This document shows, piece after piece, positions 61,901 through 64,000 of a DNA stretch of 64,000 nucleotides. Source of the DNA: Hofstenia miamia (lineage: Eukaryota > Xenacoelomorpha > Acoela); NCBI GenBank assembly GCA_004352715.1, contig SCFE01000002.1, positions 5,277,850 through 5,341,849 of the forward strand, in the 5' to 3' direction. The notes beneath the pieces were generated by a model. It did not search any database, was not told the origin of the DNA, and was given only the letters and a program-made list of their open reading frames with translations. A program made the position numbers and the translations under genes. Position 1 is the first letter of the stretch. The number at the start of each line of letters is the position of its first letter.

Positions 61901-63658
61901 GGCTTTAAAAAATTCGTCAATAGTATGCCGCAAGACTATGGGAATTACGTGGAATTGACGAGGAACATACTGTGGGTAATCAAAACCAAGTTTCTTGCAT
62001 TCGCACAATAACATCTCATTCTAAACCTGTGTTTAAGGAACATGTATCTGCTATTATCATATCAATAGTAGTATATGAAAGTTTTTAAGATAATTCCAAG
62101 AGATATTCGTTTTGACTCTCCTTGAACAACCCGATGTTCAACATTAAAGTACTTCGATCGTGCTTCGTTACTGTATTCACTTTCTGCTCGCTCTCTCCAG
62201 GGTGCCTTTTACTTTTTAAAAAGCATTTGGCATCCCTCGTCTCCCGCCGACATTATTATAGAACGATACCATTCTTTCTAAAAGCTGAACTTCGCACCAC
62301 CTGTTTATTTTGTTGCGCCTTATTCGTCTCCTACTATTCTTGCTTAAGATATATTCTTTGATCTATATGATATTTTCCACCTCCATAACTGTCTTTTGTC
62401 CGGTTTTCCTGGGCCTGATAGTAAATGTGCAGCCACCTTTGCCCTTCCTCCCAACAACTTTTCTTTGATCTTTTCGTGTCTTCTCATTTTTCTTCCCAAT
62501 AGAAGACTGTATTCATAACTCTTATTTTGAAATCTTCGGCGTCAACAAGATCTTCATTCTTTGAAAGCTGTTTATTCAAATTTCTCTTTGCCTATATCAA
62601 GCCCAATTACGTCATCAGTTTGGTTTCTGTCCTCACCTGTCAGCTATTACACATCTCATTTGCCTCCTTTACTCTGAATATTCTGATCTTGACACTAACA
62701 CTGGAAGAGAAACAATTTTTTCGATATTAAGAAGGCATCTGATGAAATCCCTCATTTCAATACTCTTTTCCGATTTAACGAATTTCTCATCAATCAAACT
62801 ATTTATCTAACTGTTTTGAAATAACTCGGTCTTACTTCCAATTCTCATCTCCTGCTCTTATTTAGTATCACACCCGCCTCGGGGTTCTCTTTATTCCATT
62901 CTCCTTTTCTTTGTTTCCATGAATGATCTCCCTTTGTGTACAAATCCTTACACTGCGGTTTCTATGCAAATAACAAAAAACCTTAGTTCGGGCTTCTGGC
63001 TCCTTTACTATAATTCAATTTACAATTAATAGACTTTTTGACTGGTTATCTTCTAATAATCTTGAATTTCATTCCACTAAGTCCAAATTTCTGTTATTTC
63101 CTTTCCCCAGTAATATTTTTGCGCCTTCCCTAGTCATTTTCTTCTTGATTCCATCACACTCACTGCTGTTTCTGAGCATAATTGCCTCGGTGTTTGTCTG
63201 TCTGTTTTTGTAATGTGGGTGTTTCCTTTTCATTTGTTCATTTGGGTGGGTATGCAATTTGAAATCAAATGGGATTTCTTTTTGTATTCATTTTAGTATG
63301 GATTGACAATTTCATTGTATCATTTATTCATTTTTATTCATTCGTAGATTTTTACGATCTAATTAGCTTAGAGTGTATTCATATATGCAGTAGAGTTATT
63401 TTTTATAGATTACTGTTGCAAGAAGCAAACCCAAACCACCTAAGAAATCCGAGAAGAAATCGGAAAGCTCTTCAAGACTTGAAGATTCACAGACCTCTTT
63501 CAAAGCTAAGAAAGAAATCAGATTTGAAAGCCGGAAAGTGGACATACCTTTATTCTATACTTTCATTTGTGGAAAATGGCTTTCAGCTGAGCGTGGTGAT
63601 CAAAGCATTATGCGCGAACTTGCACCGTCTGCTACGGATGGTAGATATTTAGCCAAAT
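36236..63658 (+). CDS. LOXHD1: LOXHD1-like multi-PLAT protein gene, 5' part (whole visible span)
   Basis: Twenty-one exons splice in frame from ATG 36236 (in-frame TAG 18 bases upstream) to 63658, giving about 1,254 codons; the gene runs off the right edge. A roughly 190-residue basic, Ser/Pro-rich N-terminus is followed by eight PLAT (lipoxygenase homology) beta-sandwich domains. The family signatures recur: Y.V.V.TGD..GAGT.A.V, G..G......F..G..D.F, RI.HDN.G..P.W.LD.V.I, and F.C..WL...EGD....R.L. Vertebrate LOXHD1 has about 15 PLAT domains, is nothing but PLAT repeats after its N-terminus, and is needed in hair-cell stereocilia. Domain joints are almost all phase-1 introns, each with one internal intron (usually phase 0 or 2). 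A duplicate of PLAT6 at 54995-56599 is excluded because its phase does not fit. Confidence 0.92.
36402..36554 (+). CDS. LOXHD1: LOXHD1-like exon 2
   Basis: Phase 1 to 1, from TTTGTGCAG to CTG/GTGAGA. Basic, Ser/Pro-rich ([17 protein letters not shown]), probably disordered. Confidence 0.75.
36632..36759 (+). CDS. LOXHD1: LOXHD1-like exon 3
   Basis: Phase 1 to 0. Encodes [20 protein letters not shown] through AEILPLKR. Ends AGA/GTAAAA before a 41-bp intron; reading through that intron leads to a stop, which is why the exon is ended here. Confidence 0.75.
36801..36885 (+). CDS. LOXHD1: LOXHD1-like exon 4
   Basis: Starts after GAATTTAG, phase 0 to 1. Encodes a strongly basic stretch, [20 protein letters not shown], which could serve as a nuclear or filament-binding signal; that role is speculation. 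Confidence 0.75.
37090..37349 (+). CDS. LOXHD1: LOXHD1-like exon 5, PLAT1 first half
   Basis: Phase 1 to 0. [20 protein letters not shown], then [10 protein letters not shown] with a Lys-rich loop. The second Gly of the usual GAGT is Ser (GAST). Confidence 0.9.
37561..37735 (+). CDS. LOXHD1: LOXHD1-like exon 6, PLAT1 second half
   Basis: Phase 0 to 1. [19 protein letters not shown], then [15 protein letters not shown]. The family His-Asp is kept; the small residue before Trp is Ser. Confidence 0.9.
38791..38989 (+). CDS. LOXHD1: LOXHD1-like exon 7, PLAT2 first half
   Basis: Phase 1 to 2. [40 protein letters not shown]. Intron downstream is 1.9 kb and holds a piggyBac-type MITE and mariner debris. 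Confidence 0.92.
39171..39383. mobile_element. piggyBac-type MITE with TTAA target sites
   Basis: Ends CACTAGAAAGCCCGACG and CGCTCGGACTTTCTAGTG are inverted repeats, each flanked by TTAA (39167-39170 and 39384-39387). TTAA duplication is diagnostic for piggyBac. 213 bp, no ORF. Lies in the LOXHD1 intron after exon 7. Confidence 0.85.
39470..39870 (+). pseudogene. Decayed mariner transposase, catalytic part
   Basis: Reads [33 protein letters not shown] (second catalytic Asp in HxDNARPH), then, after stops and frameshifts, [10 protein letters not shown] and the [13 protein letters not shown] segment. Matches the C-terminal half of mariner (SETMAR-like) transposases. Dead. Confidence 0.8.
40411..40862. 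mobile_element. Possible MITE in LOXHD1 intron
   Basis: Left end AAGGTCGGTTTGCATGATAA and right end read in reverse, AAGTCTCGTTTACACTATAA, are alike over 20 bases with about six differences. No clear target duplication. Noncoding. Confidence 0.35.
40900..41084 (+). CDS. LOXHD1: LOXHD1-like exon 8, PLAT2 second half
   Basis: Phase 2 to 1. [19 protein letters not shown] and [16 protein letters not shown], then FRDLI. Followed by a 46-bp intron. Confidence 0.92.
41131..41278 (+). CDS. LOXHD1: LOXHD1-like exon 9, PLAT3 first half
   Basis: Phase 1 to 2, ending [50 protein letters not shown] (TA)n tract follows at once in the intron. Confidence 0.9.
41295..41326. repeat. (TA)n microsatellite in LOXHD1 intron
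   Basis: TA run 17 bases after the donor of exon 9. Confidence 0.95.
41564..41799 (+). CDS. LOXHD1: LOXHD1-like exon 10, PLAT3 second half
   Basis: Phase 2 to 1. [39 protein letters not shown], then [15 protein letters not shown]. Confidence 0.92.
41994..42133 (+). CDS. LOXHD1: LOXHD1-like exon 11, PLAT4 first half
   Basis: Phase 1 to 0. [31 protein letters not shown]. Ends AAG/GTGTCG. Confidence 0.88.
42650..43165 (+). pseudogene. Decayed mariner-like (DUF4817-type) transposase 3' end
   Basis: The end reads [20 protein letters not shown], then [20 protein letters not shown], stopping at TAA about 43142. This is the C-terminal pattern (WG.L..KVY..P..I..L...I, then R...C....GGHF...L) of the helix-turn-helix mariner-like transposases common in invertebrates. 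Upstream ([13 protein letters not shown]) is the broken QDGAPPH region. Dead. Confidence 0.7.
43857..44133 (+). CDS. LOXHD1: LOXHD1-like exon 12, PLAT4 second half
   Basis: Phase 0 to 1, starting [20 protein letters not shown], then [20 protein letters not shown] and [18 protein letters not shown]. Confidence 0.9.
44541..44869. mobile_element. hAT-type MITE with 8-bp target duplication
   Basis: Ends CAGAGCTGCGCGACC and TTGCAAGTTGCAGCTCTG share the inverted CAGAGCTGC. Flanks are ATACTTAC and ATACTTGC, an 8-bp duplication with one change. Internal CGGCACGGC and CACGGCACAG repeats. No ORF. Lies in the LOXHD1 intron after exon 12. Confidence 0.75.
45105..45352 (+). CDS. LOXHD1: LOXHD1-like exon 13, PLAT5 first part
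   Basis: Phase 1 to 0. [51 protein letters not shown]. The TGD and GAGT motifs are degraded (TSD, NAST). Confidence 0.9.
45353..46836. other. LOXHD1 intron; nothing else recognised
   Basis: 1.5-kb AT-rich intron; short ORFs on both strands have no domain. Confidence 0.4.
46837..46966 (+). CDS. LOXHD1: LOXHD1-like exon 14, PLAT5 end
   Basis: Phase 0 to 1. [33 protein letters not shown]. The phase-1 end joins directly to the exon at 49356. Confidence 0.88.
47541..47600. repeat. (AAT)n microsatellite
   Basis: AAT run at the 5' edge of the retrotransposon ORF that follows. Confidence 0.95.
47605..48310 (+). pseudogene. Non-LTR retrotransposon polyprotein N-terminus
   Basis: The frame reads [20 protein letters not shown], then [11 protein letters not shown] and [13 protein letters not shown]. 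This fits the N-terminal domain (W(T)..EN..L..CYY.S.P...GYRKRM...W......T EQRLADQ) of R4/Dong-type and related LINE polyproteins. The middle is Glu/Lys-rich and it ends [20 protein letters not shown] stop falls at 48217-48219 and the sequence runs into an N gap, so the polymerase is not visible. Confidence 0.65.
48311..49309. other. Assembly gap (999 N)
   Basis: Run of N between the LINE ORF and the first PLAT6 block. Confidence 1.
49356..49510 (+). CDS. LOXHD1: LOXHD1-like exon 15, PLAT6 first half
   Basis: Phase 1 to 0. [39 protein letters not shown], ending ACG/GTAAAT. Recurs at 54995-55149. Confidence 0.9.
50726..50960 (+). CDS. LOXHD1: LOXHD1-like exon 16, PLAT6 second half
   Basis: Phase 0 to 1. 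[59 protein letters not shown]. Recurs at 56365-56599. Confidence 0.92.
51558..52845 (+). mobile_element. Decayed mariner-like (DUF4817-type) transposon, both ends present
   Basis: Inverted ends CCGTGTCATTATAAAGAAAC and, reversed from the right, CCGGGTCATTATACAGAAAC, each next to TA. The transposase begins [20 protein letters not shown] (helix-turn-helix), carries PPPTVRKM, and ends [17 protein letters not shown], which is a frameshifted [20 protein letters not shown]. Many stops and frameshifts, so inactive. 1,288 bp, typical of the superfamily. Lies in the LOXHD1 intron after exon 16. Confidence 0.85.
52945..53003. repeat. (TA)n microsatellite
   Basis: Long TA run in a LOXHD1 intron. Confidence 0.95.
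53004..54048. other. LOXHD1 intron; nothing firm
   Basis: AT-rich. A single hAT-like end (CAGTGACTTAGCTAGG at 53413) has no partner that I can find. Confidence 0.35.
54049..54242 (+). CDS. LOXHD1: LOXHD1-like exon 17, PLAT7 first half
   Basis: Phase 1 to 0. [53 protein letters not shown]. Its phase-0 end joins the exon at 58969 to complete one PLAT domain. Confidence 0.92.
54655..54696. repeat. (TA)n microsatellite
   Basis: Long TA run. Confidence 0.95.
54700..54941 (+). repeat. LINE 3' tail ending in (ATT)n
   Basis: C/T-rich segment ending GGCTAAATAAAGTCATTCAT, then (ATT/ATA)n up to the NNN at 54942. An AATAAA-like signal followed by a trinucleotide tail is the form of many LINE 3' ends. 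I infer it is the tail of the element whose 5' ORF lies at 47605-48310. Confidence 0.5.
54995..55149 (+). pseudogene. Duplicate of PLAT6 first-half exon
   Basis: Identical to exon 15 (49356-49510). It needs a phase-1 donor, but the preceding exon 17 ends in phase 0, so it cannot be spliced in frame at this place. Confidence 0.8.
56365..56599 (+). pseudogene. Duplicate of PLAT6 second-half exon
   Basis: Identical to exon 16 (50726-50960). It ends in phase 1, whereas the following exon 18 starts in phase 0, so use here would shift the frame. Confidence 0.8.
57197..57986 (+). mobile_element. Truncated copy of the mariner-like transposon
   Basis: Same sequence as the left 790 bp of 51558-52845; right end missing. 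Confidence 0.85.
57987..58340 (-). pseudogene. Decayed LINE reverse transcriptase (CR1/Jockey-like)
   Basis: On the minus strand: [20 protein letters not shown], then with a frameshift [18 protein letters not shown] and [20 protein letters not shown]. This is the GVPQGS.LGP, (F/Y)ADDTQ and LN..KT.F order of CR1/Jockey reverse transcriptases. Fragment only. Confidence 0.8.
58581..58660. repeat. (TA)n microsatellites
   Basis: Two TA runs separated by a few bases, left of a small palindromic element. Confidence 0.95.
58661..58870. mobile_element. Small palindromic element inserted in a TA repeat
   Basis: Ends GGCGTTGGGTAT and ATACCCAGCGCC are inverted. An inner GGGTATATGGGTTTTT pairs with its reverse complement near 58840. 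Flanked on both sides by (TA)n, so it probably inserted at TA. 210 bp, noncoding; class unknown. Confidence 0.5.
58873..58933. repeat. (TA)n microsatellite
   Basis: TA run with TATG interruptions, ending 35 bases before LOXHD1 exon 18. Confidence 0.95.
58969..59161 (+). CDS. LOXHD1: LOXHD1-like exon 18, PLAT7 second half
   Basis: Phase 0 to 1. [53 protein letters not shown]. The Cys of the usual FPC...WL motif is Ser (FSIHRWL). Confidence 0.92.
59708..59868 (+). CDS. LOXHD1: LOXHD1-like exon 19, PLAT8 first part
   Basis: Phase 1 to 0. [39 protein letters not shown]. The TGD and GAGT motifs are lost, so this PLAT is divergent. Confidence 0.88.
60429..60515 (+). CDS. LOXHD1: LOXHD1-like exon 20, PLAT8 middle
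   Basis: 87-nt phase 0-0 exon. [29 protein letters not shown], the conserved RIWHDN core. Confidence 0.9.
60516..62100. other. LOXHD1 intron, first part; (TA)n only
   Basis: AT-rich, with an imperfect TA tract at 60941-60972. Short ORFs carry no domain. Confidence 0.4.
62100..63240 (+). pseudogene. Heavily decayed LINE (Jockey-like) in LOXHD1 intron
   Basis: C/T-rich coding remnant. Readable pieces in order: [14 protein letters not shown] (KKAFD.VPH), [15 protein letters not shown] with [16 protein letters not shown] (LGPLLF..F.NDLP...), [20 protein letters not shown] (W...N.L..N..K.KF) and [10 protein letters not shown] (YLGV). The motif order is that of Jockey-type reverse transcriptases. 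Many frameshifts; the xxDD motif itself is lost. Confidence 0.7.
63409..63658 (+). CDS. LOXHD1: LOXHD1-like exon 21, PLAT8 end with Lys/Ser-rich insertion
   Basis: Phase 0 to 1. [20 protein letters not shown], a charged linker of about 45 residues, then [18 protein letters not shown] and MRELAP. The linker interrupts the PLAT fold between the first strand and FICGKWL. Ends AAAT/GTAAGT; the next exon is beyond the window. The open stretch at 63269-63652 in another frame is a shadow. Confidence 0.9.
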
Positions 63659-64000
63659 GTAAGTCCAGTCAAAGCATTATTTACTCTTTATTCCTATAAT
63701 TATCTTCTAATCATCTGATGTTTAACAATGTCAATGTGTTGAACAACTTTTCAATCAATCAAATTTTTCAACACATTTTACAGAGATTTTTTGAATCGAT
63801 TTTGACACAACATAGCAAAGGTTTTATGTTCGCAGATTATAATGTAGAGAGGAAATTGTTAACAGAGCATGCTATATTTTGATTCCCTGTATATTTGTAA
63901 AGTTAGAATTCAATATAGTACAGTATTGCAGAATTTATATGAGGAGAGAGATATCTAGTTCTAGATGTTAATCGTCTTCTATTGTCAATTTATGATGTTT
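63659..64000. other. LOXHD1 intron, continues past the window
   Basis: Follows the GTAAGT donor of exon 21; AT-rich, nothing else seen. Confidence 0.5.

Noticed and set aside
1-64000. tRNA, rRNA or CRISPR features
   Set aside because: I saw no cloverleaf with conserved boxes, no rRNA-like sequence and no regular spacer array; CRISPR is also not expected in an animal genome.

Overview
This is AT-rich (roughly 70% A+T by eye) nuclear DNA from an invertebrate animal. The genes are split by many introns, whose acceptors are mostly TTTAG and several of which are only 41-48 bp. They encode metazoan proteins (a LOXHD1-type multi-PLAT protein, a TTLL10-type tubulin ligase, an ATRX-type helicase). 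The rest is a mix of LINE, Penelope, mariner/Tc1, hAT, piggyBac and Maverick/Polinton-like debris, plus (TA)n and (AAT)n microsatellites. Tiny 5' introns followed by large ones recall flatworms, but the sequence does not settle the phylum.

Layout. 1-8.4 kb: repeat-dominated. It holds two copies of a decayed protein-primed DNA polymerase B fragment (Maverick/Polinton type), a ~127-bp tandem repeat and a long inverted/tandem repeat complex. 9.4-11.4 kb: a decayed LINE interrupted by a palindromic element with 296-bp terminal inverted repeats and a 6-bp target duplication. The interior of that element may have been lost at a single-N contig join. 12.0-31.3 kb, minus strand: a TTLL10-like gene reconstructed in ten exons that join in phase. 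Its last three exons occur twice in tandem (12.05-13.42 and 13.76-15.11 kb), probably two haplotypes joined at an N. 31.4-32.0 kb: Penelope endonuclease fragment. 32.6-33.8 kb, plus strand: two intact exons of an ATRX-like helicase C domain with no other exons in view. 34.5 kb: mariner debris.

36.2-63.7 kb, plus strand: the 5' part of a LOXHD1 gene. I could reconstruct 21 exons that splice in frame from an ATG at 36236 to the last visible exon at 63658 (about 1,254 codons, eight PLAT domains). The gene continues past the window edge. Nearly every PLAT domain starts and ends on a phase-1 intron and is cut by one internal intron. Its introns carry a piggyBac-type MITE, hAT-type MITEs, mariner/Tc1 remnants, LINE remnants and long TA repeats.

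The block holding PLAT6 (49.31-52.35 kb) recurs almost base for base at 54.95-57.99 kb, in the middle of the PLAT7 domain. Its phase cannot splice there, and PLAT7 is contiguous and in frame if the second block is removed. That block is therefore most likely a misplaced contig. The genes are not an operon or a pathway unit. The clearest shared theme is that TTLL10 and LOXHD1 families both have known roles in or near cilia/stereocilia, but nothing in the sequence shows they are co-regulated.
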